From the NCBI RefSeq assembly GCF_016583785.1, contig NZ_NRRU01000018.1, positions 1-60,481 on the forward strand: 60,481 bases of DNA. Direction: 5' to 3'. Positions 49,220-57,465 of this stretch are shown here, in pieces (the stretch's first letter is position 1; every line of letters starts with the position of its first letter). Under the pieces are notes generated by a model, which worked only from the letters and a program-made list of their open reading frames with translations, made no database searches and was not told the DNA's origin. The DNA is from Rubrivivax gelatinosus (GTDB taxonomy: Bacteria > Pseudomonadota > Gammaproteobacteria > Burkholderiales > Burkholderiaceae_C). The position numbers were made by a program, and so were the translations under genes.

Positions 49220-49819
49220 ATGATGGATCGATGCTGGATGCAGAGAATCGTGCGCCGGGTTTGGGCGTGCGTGTTCGCGTTGGGCCTGCCCCTGGCCGCG
49301 CATGCGACGGCGGTGACGCTGACGCCGACAGGCCCGACGACGGTCGCGGTCGGCGAGACGATCACCTTCGACCTGGGCATCAGCGATGCGGTCGACCTGT
49401 TCGCGTTCCAGTTCTCGCTGCAGTTCGACCCGGCGATCGTCCAGGGCCTGACGCTGAGCGAGGGCCCTGCGCTGGGCACGGCGGGCACGACGTTCTTCAT
49501 CGCCGGCGCGTTCGACAAACTGTCCGGGCTGCTCGAGCTGACCGGCTCCTCGCTGATCGGCGCGATCCCCGGCTTCAGCGGCAGCGGCGTCCTGGCGTCG
49601 CTGACGTTTTCCGCGCTCGGCCCTGGCACGAGCGCGATCGAGCTCGGCGATGTGTTGCTGCTCGACTCGTCGTTCACCATCGCCGAGGCCACGCTCGCTT
49701 CGTCTGCGGTGGTCGTGGCCGAGCAGGCGGTGCCGGAGCCGGCGACGCTGGCGCTCGTGCTGACGGCATTGGCGGCAGCGGCGTCCACACGCGGCGGTGC
49801 AAGGCGTCGGGCCGGCTGA
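49220..49819 (+). CDS. cohesin-like PEP-CTERM protein
   Basis: A 199-residue protein: signal peptide to ~29 (LGLPLAAHA), a single domain (31-168) with cohesin features, and a C-terminal VPEPATLALVLTALAAAAS helix plus GGARRR (171-199), the PEP-CTERM sorting signal. Cohesin-like marks are the opening VTLTPTGPTTVAVGETITFDLGI, AFQFSLQFDPAIVQGLTLS and GVLASLTFSALGPGTSAIELGDVLLLDS, the beta-strand pattern of type I cohesins that bind dockerins. Start ATG at 49220 after CGGGAGGA; 49223 is equivalent. It directly follows the dockerin protein, so it is a candidate surface receptor for it. The domain is short (~138 residues), normal for cohesins. Confidence 0.8.
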   Translation: MMDRCWMQRIVRRVWACVFALGLPLAAHATAVTLTPTGPTTVAVGETITFDLGISDAVDLFAFQFSLQFDPAIVQGLTLSEGPALGTAGTTFFIAGAFDKLSGLLELTGSSLIGAIPGFSGSGVLASLTFSALGPGTSAIELGDVLLLDSSFTIAEATLASSAVVVAEQAVPEPATLALVLTALAAAASTRGGARRRAG

Positions 49820-49905
49820 ACGAGGCCGCCGCATGCGCCGGGGCCTACCCGGGCATGCGGGGGCGGTCGTCACGGCGTTGTCATCGAAAAGTCGCCTGCC
49901 GCACC

Positions 49906-49911
49906 TAGACT
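49906..49911 (+). promoter_or_regulatory. -10-like TAGACT, 7 nt before ppk
   Basis: TAGACT, CGGCAGC, GTG at 49919. A TTGTCA at 49878-49883 is 22 bases upstream, too far for a classical -35. Confidence 0.4.
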
Positions 49912-49918
49912 CGGCAGC

Positions 49919-51994
49919 GTGACTGACGCATCGACCCCGATGGCCCGGCAGGAAGAACGGCTGCCGGCGCCGGCCCCCCTCCTCAACCGCGAACGATCCA
50001 TCCTCCAGTTCAACCGCCGCGTGCTGGCCCAGGCGCGCCGCGCCGACGTGCCGCTGCTGGAGCGGCTGCGCTACGTCACCATCGTCTCGTCGAACATCGA
50101 CGAGTTCTTCGAGGTGCGTTTCGCCGACCTGGCCGAAGCCGCGCGCCAGCCCGGCGGCGGCGTCTCGCGCAGCGACCTGGCCGCGGTGGCGGTCGCCGCC
50201 CACGAGCTGATCGACGAGCAGTACAAGATGCTCAACGACGAGGTCGTGCCCGAGCTGCAGCGCCACGGCATCATCGTGCTCAACCACGCCGACCGCGACG
50301 AAGGCCAGCGCCGCTGGGTGCGGCGCTTCTTCGAGCGCGAGGTGCGGCCGCTGCTGGTGCCGCTGGTGCTGGACCCGAGCCACCCGTTCCCGCTGGTGGC
50401 CAACAAGTCGCTGAACTTCATCGCCCGGCTCGGCGGCCGCGACGCCTTCGGGCGCGAGAACTCGATCGCCATCGTCAAGGTGCCGCGTGTGCTGCCGCGC
50501 GTGATCCGCCTGCCCGACGCGCTCTGCGGCGGGCGCCAGGGTTTCGTGCTGCTGACCAGCGTCATCCGCGCCCACCTGGATGAGCTGTTCCCCGGGCGCA
50601 GCGTCGAGTCCTTCTCGCAGTTCCGCGTCACGCGCGACTCCGAGCTGGAGTTCGACGCCGACGACGTCACCAACCTGCGCCAGGCGCTGCGCAGCAACCT
50701 GAGCAAACGCCACTTCGGCCTGGCGATCCGGCTCGAGGTGGTGCGAAGCTGCCCGAGCGAGCTGCACGACTTCCTGCTGCGCCAGCTGCAGCTGCCCGAG
50801 TACGCGCTGTACAAGGTCAACGGCCCGGTGAACCTGGCGCGCCTGAACGAGATCATCGACCAGGCCGACGCCCAGACCCTGCGTTTCCCGCGCTACGACC
50901 CGGCCTGGCCGGCCTCGCTGCGCCCGGGGCACTCGATCTTCGAGCAGCTGCAGGCCGGCGACGTGATGCTGCACCACCCGTTCGAGAGTTTCGAGCCGGT
51001 CGTGCAGTTCCTGCGCGAGGCGGTCGAGGACCCGGCGGTGCTGGCGATCAAGCAGACGATCTACCGCACCGGCAGCCAGAGCGTGCTCGCCGACCTGCTG
51101 ATCGAGGCGGCGCGCCGCGGCAAGGAAGTGATGGCGGTGGTCGAGCTCACTGCGCGTTTCGACGAAGAGGCCAACATCAACTGGGCCGAGCGGCTCGAGG
51201 CCGTCGGCGCCCAGGTGGTCTACGGCGTCGTCGGCCTGAAGACCCACGCCAAGCTGATGCTGGTGACGCGGCGCGAAGGCAGCCGGCTGCGGCGCTACGT
51301 GCACCTGTCCACCGGCAACTACAACCCCAAGACCGCGCGCCTGTACACCGACGTCGGCTACCTGAGCGCCGACCCGGCGCTGGCTGCGGACGCCGACGCC
51401 GTCTTCCACCAGCTCGCCAGCCAGGGCCGCATGCGCAGCTCGCGCCGGCTGCTGACCGCGCCCTTCGTGCTGCACCGCACGATGGTGCGCCACATCGCGC
51501 AGGTGGCCGCGGCCGCACGCGCCGGGCGCGAGGCGCGCATCGTCGCCAAGGTCAACGCGCTCACCGACCCGGGGCTGATCGCGGCGCTGATCGACGCCGG
51601 CCGCGCCGGCGCGAAGATCGACCTGATCGTGCGCGGCGCCTGCATGCTGCCGCCGGGTGTGCCCGGGCACACCGACACGATCCGGGTGCGCTCGGTCATC
51701 GGCCGTTTCCTCGAACACACGCGGGTGCTGTACTTCCGCTGGGGCGAGGCGCCCGACGACGAGATCCTGTACCTGTCCAGCGCCGACTGGATGAGCCGCA
51801 ACATGTTCCGGCGCATCGAGCTTGCCTGGCCGGTGCGCGACGCGGTGCTGCGCCAGCGCATCATCGACGAGGCGCTGGTGCCCTATCTGCACGACGAACT
51901 CGACGCCTGGGAGCTGCAGGCCGACGGCGAGTACCGCCGCGTCGCCCAGACCGGCATCAGCGCGCAGCAGGCGCTGATGCGGCGCTACACCTGA
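49919..51994 (+). CDS. ppk: polyphosphate kinase 1
   Basis: Reversible polyphosphate synthesis from ATP. The 691-residue PPK1 shows the N domain opening LLNRERSILQFNRRVLAQA and SSNIDEFFEVRF, the autophosphorylated histidine H443 in KTHAKLML, the second histidine H600 in EHTRVLYF, plus RRYVHLSTGNYNPKTARLYTDVG and SADWMSRNMFRRIE. The start is GTG at 49919. It is followed by sixA after 11 bases and faces ppx. Confidence 0.96.
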   Translation: MTDASTPMARQEERLPAPAPLLNRERSILQFNRRVLAQARRADVPLLERLRYVTIVSSNIDEFFEVRFADLAEAARQPGGGVSRSDLAAVAVAAHELIDEQYKMLNDEVVPELQRHGIIVLNHADRDEGQRRWVRRFFEREVRPLLVPLVLDPSHPFPLVANKSLNFIARLGGRDAFGRENSIAIVKVPRVLPRVIRLPDALCGGRQGFVLLTSVIRAHLDELFPGRSVESFSQFRVTRDSELEFDADDVTNLRQALRSNLSKRHFGLAIRLEVVRSCPSELHDFLLRQLQLPEYALYKVNGPVNLARLNEIIDQADAQTLRFPRYDPAWPASLRPGHSIFEQLQAGDVMLHHPFESFEPVVQFLREAVEDPAVLAIKQTIYRTGSQSVLADLLIEAARRGKEVMAVVELTARFDEEANINWAERLEAVGAQVVYGVVGLKTHAKLMLVTRREGSRLRRYVHLSTGNYNPKTARLYTDVGYLSADPALAADADAVFHQLASQGRMRSSRRLLTAPFVLHRTMVRHIAQVAAAARAGREARIVAKVNALTDPGLIAALIDAGRAGAKIDLIVRGACMLPPGVPGHTDTIRVRSVIGRFLEHTRVLYFRWGEAPDDEILYLSSADWMSRNMFRRIELAWPVRDAVLRQRIIDEALVPYLHDELDAWELQADGEYRRVAQTGISAQQALMRRYT

Positions 51995-52005
51995 GGAGAG
52001 CGACG

Positions 52006-52467
52006 ATGGACCTGGTCCTCTGGCGCCACGCCGAAGCCTTCGACGCGCGCGAGGGCCAGGACGATCTGGATCGCCCGCTCAGCCCCAAGGGCGAACGCCA
52101 GGCGCAGCGTGTCGCCGCCTGGCTCAACCGCCAGCTGCCGGCCGGCACGCGCGTGCTGGCCAGCCCGGCGCGGCGCTGCCAGCAGACCGCGGCGGTGCTG
52201 GAGCGGCGCGTGAAGACGCTGGCCGAGCTCGCGCCCGGCGGCTCGGTCGAGGCGCTGCTGCACGCGGCGCGCTGGCCCGAGTCGCGCGAGCCGGTGCTCG
52301 TCATCGGCCACCAGCCGACGCTGGGGCTGGCGGCGGCGCTGCTGCTGGCCGGCGAGATCCAGCCCTGGGCGGTGCGCAAGGCCGGCGCCTGGTGGCTGCG
52401 TTCGCGTGAACGCGGCGACGAGGTTCAGTTCGTGCTGCACGCGGTGATCGGGCCCGAGACGCTGTAG
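52006..52467 (+). CDS. sixA: phosphohistidine phosphatase SixA
   Basis: A 153-residue histidine-phosphatase-superfamily protein with RHG-type R7-H8 in WRHAEAFD, SPARRCQQTAAVL and the second catalytic H102 in VIGHQPTLG. SixA removes phosphate from phosphohistidines, classically in phosphorelays and PTS. It is encoded 11 bases after ppk, itself a phosphohistidine enzyme, so an effect on PPK is conceivable. GAGGAGAG precedes the ATG at 52006. Confidence 0.9.
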   Translation: MDLVLWRHAEAFDAREGQDDLDRPLSPKGERQAQRVAAWLNRQLPAGTRVLASPARRCQQTAAVLERRVKTLAELAPGGSVEALLHAARWPESREPVLVIGHQPTLGLAAALLLAGEIQPWAVRKAGAWWLRSRERGDEVQFVLHAVIGPETL

Positions 52468-52486
52468 CGCCCGGGCGCCGCCGCAC

Positions 52487-53989
52487 TCAGCGCGGCAGCA
52501 GCAGCTTGCGTGGGCCCGAGCGCGCCCAGCTCTGCGCCTCTTCCTCGAGCAGGTAGGCGGTGCGGGGGTGCGCTCGCGCCCAGGAGGCGTCGTAGGCCAG
52601 CGTGGCGTCGCGGCCGCGCTCGCGCAGCAGCAGCGCGTCGGCATCGACGTCGGCGCGTGCATGGCACTTGATGACCGCCAGCCGCAGGCACATCACCTGC
52701 CAGGTCAGCGCCTCGCTGGTGAGCGCGTCCTCGATCTTGCGCAGGCCGCCACGCTGGCCGAGCACGAGCTGGCCGATGCGCCGCTGCTGGCTCTGCGAGA
52801 AGCCGGGCGCGTCGACATGCGCCAGCAGGTAGGCGCTGTGGCGGTGGTGGTCGTGGTGCGAGACCATCAGGCCGATCTCGTGCAGGTCGCAGGCCCAGCC
52901 GAGTTCGCGCCGCGACTCGGCGTCGGCGGCCGGCATGACGCCGTCGAACAGCGCCTGGGCCACGGTGGCGACACGCCGCGCCTGCTTCTGGTCGACGCCG
53001 AAACGGCGCTGCAGCTCGCGCACCGAGGCGTCGCGCATGTCGGTCGGCCGGGTGCGCTTGAGAGCCGTCAGGCGCTCGTGCAGATCGACGATGACGCCCT
53101 GGCGCAGCGCACCCTTGGCCGGCCACAGGGTTTCGATGCCGAAGTTCTCGGCCAGCGTCTGCAGGATCGCCAGGCCGCCGGGGATGACGGCGCGGCGCTC
53201 GGGCTTCAAGCCCGGCAGGTCCAGGCGTTCGACGTGGCCGGCGGCGACGCAGCGCTGTTCCAGCCAGGCCAGGCCCGCGGTCGTGATGCGGCCGTCGCTG
53301 ACGCCGGCGGCGGCGAGGATCTGCGACACCGCGCCCGCGGTGCCCGAGGAGCCCAGCGCCTGCTGCCAGTGGCGCGGCGCGAAGGGCTCCAGCGCTTCCT
53401 CCAGTTCGGCGCCGGCGGCGACCCGCGCGCCGCGGAAGGCGTCGGCCGTCATGCGGCCGTCGGCGAAGAAACGCAGCGACAGGCTGACGCAGCCGACGGC
53501 GAAGGACTCGGCCGTGACCGGCGTGCGCCCGCGGCCCAGGATCAGCTCGGTCGAGCGGCCGCCGATGTCGACGACGAGCCGCGGCTCGTCGGCCGGCTGC
53601 AGCTGGGCGACACCGGCGTAGATCAGGCGCGCTTCCTCGCGCCCGGAGATGACCTCGATCGTGTGACCCAGCGCCTCCTGGGCGCGCAGCAGGAAGGCGT
53701 CGCGGTTGCGCGCCTCGCGCAGCGTCTGCGTCGCCACCGCGCGCACCTGAGCCGGCGCGAAGCCGACCAGGCGCGACGAGAAGCGGCGCAGACAGTCCAG
53801 GCCGCGCTGCACGGCCTCTTCGGTCAGCAGGCGCTGGTCGTCGAGACCGGCGCCCAGGCGAACCATGTCCTTCAGGTATTCGGTGCGGCGATAGCGCCCG
53901 CGCTGCAGCTGTCCGATCTCGAGACGGAAGCTGTTGGAACCCATGTCCACCGCGGCCAGCGGCAGGTCGGGCGATGTGTTGTCGGCCAT
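52487..53989 (-). CDS. ppx: exopolyphosphatase / guanosine pentaphosphatase (Ppx/GppA)
   Basis: A 500-residue ASKHA-fold hydrolase. VDMGSNSFRLEI (19-31) is the phosphate-1 loop, LVVDIGGRSTELIL the phosphate-2 loop and SSGTAGAVSQILAAAG the adenosine-like loop; a C-terminal HD-like region follows (DLHEIGLMVSHHDHHRHSAYLL). It degrades polyP processively and may hydrolyse pppGpp. Start ATG at 53987-53989; it is preceded by CACAAT six bases upstream. It converges on ppk-sixA with 19 bases between, making a tight synthesis/degradation locus. Confidence 0.93.
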   Translation of the reverse strand: MADNTSPDLPLAAVDMGSNSFRLEIGQLQRGRYRRTEYLKDMVRLGAGLDDQRLLTEEAVQRGLDCLRRFSSRLVGFAPAQVRAVATQTLREARNRDAFLLRAQEALGHTIEVISGREEARLIYAGVAQLQPADEPRLVVDIGGRSTELILGRGRTPVTAESFAVGCVSLSLRFFADGRMTADAFRGARVAAGAELEEALEPFAPRHWQQALGSSGTAGAVSQILAAAGVSDGRITTAGLAWLEQRCVAAGHVERLDLPGLKPERRAVIPGGLAILQTLAENFGIETLWPAKGALRQGVIVDLHERLTALKRTRPTDMRDASVRELQRRFGVDQKQARRVATVAQALFDGVMPAADAESRRELGWACDLHEIGLMVSHHDHHRHSAYLLAHVDAPGFSQSQQRRIGQLVLGQRGGLRKIEDALTSEALTWQVMCLRLAVIKCHARADVDADALLLRERGRDATLAYDASWARAHPRTAYLLEEEAQSWARSGPRKLLLPR

Positions 53990-53995
53990 GGGCCG

Positions 53996-54001
53996 ATTGT
54001 G
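53996..54001 (-). promoter_or_regulatory. -10-like CACAAT, 6 nt before ppx
   Basis: Minus-strand CACAAT, CGGCCC, ATG; no Shine-Dalgarno. Confidence 0.45.
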
Positions 54002-54074
54002 CAAGAGGGCTATCACGCTGCCGTGACGCGCTTCCTAGAATGACTTCGACCTGCTCGGGATCAAGGAGGCTGGC

Positions 54075-54950
54075 ATGCAGCAAGACGACTTCGACACCCT
54101 GGTGCCGCGCCCGGACCCGAGCCGGCGCGACTTCGTGCGCTGCGCCGTCGGCGGCGGTTTCGCCGCCGCGGTGCTGCCTATCGCGGCCCAGACCGTGGTG
54201 CGCACCGACAGTGCCGGCCTCGTCGCCGGCGAGGTGACGATCCCCGTCGGCGACTTCCGCCTGCCGGCCTACCGCGCCGCGCCGGCGGGGCGCGCCCAGG
54301 CGCCGGTGCTGCTGGTGGTCAGCGAGATCTTCGGCGTGCACGAACACATCGCCGACGTCGTGCGCCGCTTCGCCAAGGCGGGTTATTTCGCGGTCGCGCC
54401 GCAGCTTTTCGTGCGCCAGGGCGACGCCGCCGCCTATACCGAGATCGCGCGGCTCGTCGCCGAGGTCGTCTCCAAGGTGCCCGACGAACAGGTGCTGCGC
54501 GACCTCGACGCCACGCTGGCCTGGGCCTCGGGGCAGGGCGCCGACACCAGCAAGGCCGGCGTCACCGGTTTCTGCTGGGGCGGGCGCATCACCTGGCTGT
54601 ACGCGGCACACAACCCGCAGATCAAGGCCGGCGTCGCCTGGTACGGGCGCCTGGTCGGCGACAAGAACCCGCTGCAGCCGGTGAACCCGGTCGAACTCGC
54701 CGGGCAGCTGCGCGCGCCGGTGCTGGGTCTCTACGGCGGGCAGGACAGCGGCATCCCGCTGGACAGCGTCGAGCGCATGAAAGCGGCGCTGGCGCAAGGC
54801 AGCGTCGCCGCGAAGCAGTCCCGTTTCGTCGTCTACCCGGATGCCGGGCACGCCTTCCATGCCGACTACCGGCCGAGCTACCGCGCCGACGCGGCCCAGG
54901 ACGGCTGGAAGCGCACGCTCGCCTGGTTCGCCGAGCACGGCGTCGGCTGA
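54075..54950 (+). CDS. Tat-exported dienelactone-hydrolase-family protein
   Basis: A 291-residue alpha/beta hydrolase. The N-terminus carries a twin-arginine signal (SRRDFVRCAVGGGFAAAVLPIAAQ at 16-39), predicting export folded to the periplasm. Catalysis is by C167 in GFCWGG with Asp in YGGQDSG and His in DAGHAFH, the DLH triad; EIFGVHEHI is the family's substrate-pocket strand. The substrate is not predictable. Start ATG at 54075 after AAGGAGG; TAGAAT at 54036-54041 is a plausible -10, giving a normal leader, in contrast to the divergent ppx. Confidence 0.9.
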   Translation: MQQDDFDTLVPRPDPSRRDFVRCAVGGGFAAAVLPIAAQTVVRTDSAGLVAGEVTIPVGDFRLPAYRAAPAGRAQAPVLLVVSEIFGVHEHIADVVRRFAKAGYFAVAPQLFVRQGDAAAYTEIARLVAEVVSKVPDEQVLRDLDATLAWASGQGADTSKAGVTGFCWGGRITWLYAAHNPQIKAGVAWYGRLVGDKNPLQPVNPVELAGQLRAPVLGLYGGQDSGIPLDSVERMKAALAQGSVAAKQSRFVVYPDAGHAFHADYRPSYRADAAQDGWKRTLAWFAEHGVG

Positions 54951-54976
54951 GGCGCCCGCGCGCGCTCGGGCCTGTC

Positions 54977-55462
54977 TCAGGGCGGCGGCCAGTCCTCGTC
55001 GGGTGGCCGCGGCGCCTCGACCGTAGGCAGCACCGGCGGCGGCACGTCGATCGCACGCTGCACGAAGGCGTCGACCAGCTTGTCGGCGATCTTGTCGAAC
55101 ACCGGGCCGGCCATTCGCGTCATCACGACGCTGTCGAACTCGTAGTCCAGCAGGAACGTGACCTTGCAGGCCTCGGCCGCCAGCACCTTCAGCTGCCACT
55201 CGCCGTAGAAGCGGCGGAAGGGCCCGCGCTCGAGGTGGATGGCCATGAACTCGGGCCGGCGCTTGGGGTTGCGCGTGCGGATCTCGAAGCCGACGCCCTT
55301 GAAGCGGATGCTGATGTCGGCGGCGACGACGCCGTCGTCGCGCTCCAGGATGGTCGCCGCCGAGCACCAGGGCAGGAACTTCGGGTAGTGCTCGGCGCCT
55401 TCGATCAGGTCGAAGAGGTGGGCGGCCGGCCGGGCCACGAGCGCGCTGCGTCGGACCTGCAT
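54977..55462 (-). CDS. ratA: RatA/Coq10-family START-domain protein
   Basis: A 161-residue SRPBCC protein, closely following E. coli RatA (RRSALVARPAAHLFDLIEGAEHYPKFLPWC and FEFDSVVM…FDKIADKLVDAFVQRA). RatA was described as a toxin inhibiting 70S formation; the homologous Coq10 binds ubiquinone. The last ~20 residues (PPPVLPTVEAPRPPDEDWPPP) are a proline-rich tail not typical of the family. It is the last gene of a unit starting with ubiE and menA, which favours a quinone-related role. Two bases separate it from the Bug stop. Confidence 0.88.
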   Translation of the reverse strand: MQVRRSALVARPAAHLFDLIEGAEHYPKFLPWCSAATILERDDGVVAADISIRFKGVGFEIRTRNPKRRPEFMAIHLERGPFRRFYGEWQLKVLAAEACKVTFLLDYEFDSVVMTRMAGPVFDKIADKLVDAFVQRAIDVPPPVLPTVEAPRPPDEDWPPP

Positions 55463-55464
55463 CG

Positions 55465-56445
55465 CTACAGGCGCACGACGCGGCCGTCGGCCAGCAGCGG
55501 CGCGTACAGCGCGCGGTCGGCTTCGGCGCGCGCGCGCAGTTCATCGGGCGCCGACGGCGTGATCTCGAAGCCGGCTTCGGCGGCACGTGCGCGCAGCCGC
55601 GGCGCGGCCAGCGCGGTGCGCAGGTCCTGCTGCAGGCGCGCCAGCCGCGGCGCCGGCGTGCCGGCGACGGTGACGATGCCGGCCCACGGATGCATCTCGA
55701 CCGCCGGGCCACCGGCTTCGGTGAGCGTCGGGATCTCGGGGTTGGCGCCCAGCCGCGCCCGGGCGGCGACGGCCAGCGGCCGCAGCCGGCCGCCGGCGTA
55801 CAGGCCGGCGGCGGTGTTGACGCTGCAGGCGTAGAGGTCGACCTCGCCCGCGGCCAGCGCCGCCAGCAGCGCGCCGTTGTCCTTGAACGGCACGTGCAGC
55901 AGCCGGATGCCGGCAGCGCGCGCGAAGCTCTCGATCGCGACCTGGCTCGCGTGGCCGTTGCCCAGCGAGGCGTAGCTCAGCCGCCCGGGCTCGCGGCGCG
56001 CCGCGTCCAGCAGCGTGTCGAGCCGGCCCCAGCGGCTGCTGCGTGCCGTCCAGAGCACGAAGGTGGCGCGAAACAGCAGCGACAGCGGCGCGATGTCCTG
56101 CACCGGGTCGTAGGGCAGGCTGGCGTGCAGCAGCGGGTTCACCGCCAGCGTCGCGGTGTCGGCGAGGAACAGCGTGTGGCCGTCCGGCGGCGTGCGCCGC
56201 AGCTCCGAGAACGCGACGATGCCCGAGGCACCGGGTTTGTTGTCGACGACGACCGGCTGCCGCCACGGCGCCGCGAGTTCGTCGGCGAGCGCGCGGGCCA
56301 CCACGTCCGGGCCGATGCCGGTCGAGTAGGGCACGACCAGGCGCACGGCGTGGCCCGGGAAGCGCTCGACCGCGGCGCGCGCCGGCAGCATGGCGGCAGC
56401 CGCCGTCGCGAGCAGCGCGCGGCGCGAGAGGCGCGCCGGGTTCAT
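55465..56445 (-). CDS. Bug-family substrate-binding protein inside a quinone operon
   Basis: A 326-residue periplasmic receptor with a signal peptide (MNPARLSRRALLATAAAAMLPARA, with a twin-arginine-like SRRALL). Family marks: RLVVPYSTGIGPDVVARALA, VVVDNKPGASGIVAFSELR, ADTATLAVNPLLHASLPYDPVQDIAPLSL. YS-TGIGPDV departs from the common PPGGxxD loop, so ligand geometry may differ from the receptor at 17458. Its ATG overlaps the menA stop by four bases (ATGA). No TctAB partner nearby. Confidence 0.9.
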   Translation of the reverse strand: MNPARLSRRALLATAAAAMLPARAAVERFPGHAVRLVVPYSTGIGPDVVARALADELAAPWRQPVVVDNKPGASGIVAFSELRRTPPDGHTLFLADTATLAVNPLLHASLPYDPVQDIAPLSLLFRATFVLWTARSSRWGRLDTLLDAARREPGRLSYASLGNGHASQVAIESFARAAGIRLLHVPFKDNGALLAALAAGEVDLYACSVNTAAGLYAGGRLRPLAVAARARLGANPEIPTLTEAGGPAVEMHPWAGIVTVAGTPAPRLARLQQDLRTALAAPRLRARAAEAGFEITPSAPDELRARAEADRALYAPLLADGRVVRL

Positions 56446-57386
56446 CGCGCGATCATCGTGCCGAGCAGGGCGCCGGCGGACAGCAGCGCGGCGAACCAGA
56501 GCTCGAGGCGGAAGGTGCGGAACAGGATCTCGTTGAAGGCGATGCCGCGCGGGCAGCGCACGAAGTCGCCACGCAGCTGCAGCGTAGCCGGCAGCAGCAG
56601 CAGCGGCAGCAGCATCGTCGCCGACTGCGCCAGCAGCGCCATCAGCGGCACCAGCGCGAAAGGCAGCAGCAGCAGCAGCGTGTACAGCGCCACCGAGCCC
56701 GACTCGCCGAAGGTGACGGCGAAGGTGCGGCGGCCGACCAGGCGGTCGTGGGCGATGTCGCGGTGGTTGTTGACCGCCAGCGCCGCGGCCGCGACCGAGC
56801 CGAGTGCGATCGAGGCCAGCAGCGTCACCAGGCCGAAGCTGCCGGTCAGCACCCAGTCGGTGCCGACGACGGCGATCAGGCCGAAGAAGATGAACACCGT
56901 CAGTTCGCCGAAGGGCGTGTAGGCGATCGGCTTGGGCCCGCCCATGTAGGCCAGCGCCGCGACCAGCGAGGCCGCGCCGATGGCCAGCACCGGCCAGCCG
57001 CGGTAGGCGACGAGCCCGACGCCGAGCGCGGCGGCGAGCACGGCGGCGACGACGATGCCGGCACGCACGTGGCGCACGCTGAGCCAGCCGTTGGCGGTGG
57101 CGCGCGGCAGGCCGGTGCGCGTGCCGGTGCTTTCGCCGCCGCGCACGGTGTAGCCGACGTCGTTCTGCATGTTGGTGATGACCTGCATCAGCAGCGCGGC
57201 GCCCAGCACCAGCAGCGCCGCGAGCATGTCGATCGCGCCGGTGCGGTCGAAACCGAGCGTGGCGCCGACGAGCACCGGGCTCACCGCCACCGGCAGCGTG
57301 CGCGGGCGCACGGCGACCGACCACGCTTGCAGCGACCCTGTGCGGACCGCGCGCGTGCTGTTCACCGTGGCTCTATCTCCGGGCAT
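56442..57386 (-). CDS. menA: 1,4-dihydroxy-2-naphthoate polyprenyltransferase
   Basis: UbiA-superfamily membrane enzyme attaching the polyprenyl tail to DHNA in menaquinone synthesis. The 314-residue protein has about eight or nine membrane segments and two Asp-rich prenyl-diphosphate motifs: NMQNDVGYTVRGGESTGT (72-89) and NNHRDIAHDRLVGRRTF. These match MenA, not UbiA (whose first motif is NDxxDxxxD). Start ATG at 57384-57386; a GTG 21 bases in (57365) is an alternative. Encoded 79 bases after ubiE and coupled to the Bug gene. Confidence 0.92.
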   Translation of the reverse strand: MPGDRATVNSTRAVRTGSLQAWSVAVRPRTLPVAVSPVLVGATLGFDRTGAIDMLAALLVLGAALLMQVITNMQNDVGYTVRGGESTGTRTGLPRATANGWLSVRHVRAGIVVAAVLAAALGVGLVAYRGWPVLAIGAASLVAALAYMGGPKPIAYTPFGELTVFIFFGLIAVVGTDWVLTGSFGLVTLLASIALGSVAAAALAVNNHRDIAHDRLVGRRTFAVTFGESGSVALYTLLLLLPFALVPLMALLAQSATMLLPLLLLPATLQLRGDFVRCPRGIAFNEILFRTFRLELWFAALLSAGALLGTMIAR

Positions 57387-57465
57387 GTACGGGGGCTCCG
57401 TGCGGACGAGGGAAAACGAGGATCCGATTCTCGGCGTCGCGGGGCGGCGCCTGGCTTGTGCAACA

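Noticed and set aside
49878..49911. TTGTCA as the -35 partner of the ppk TAGACT
   Set aside because: A 22-base spacer is too long for sigma-70.
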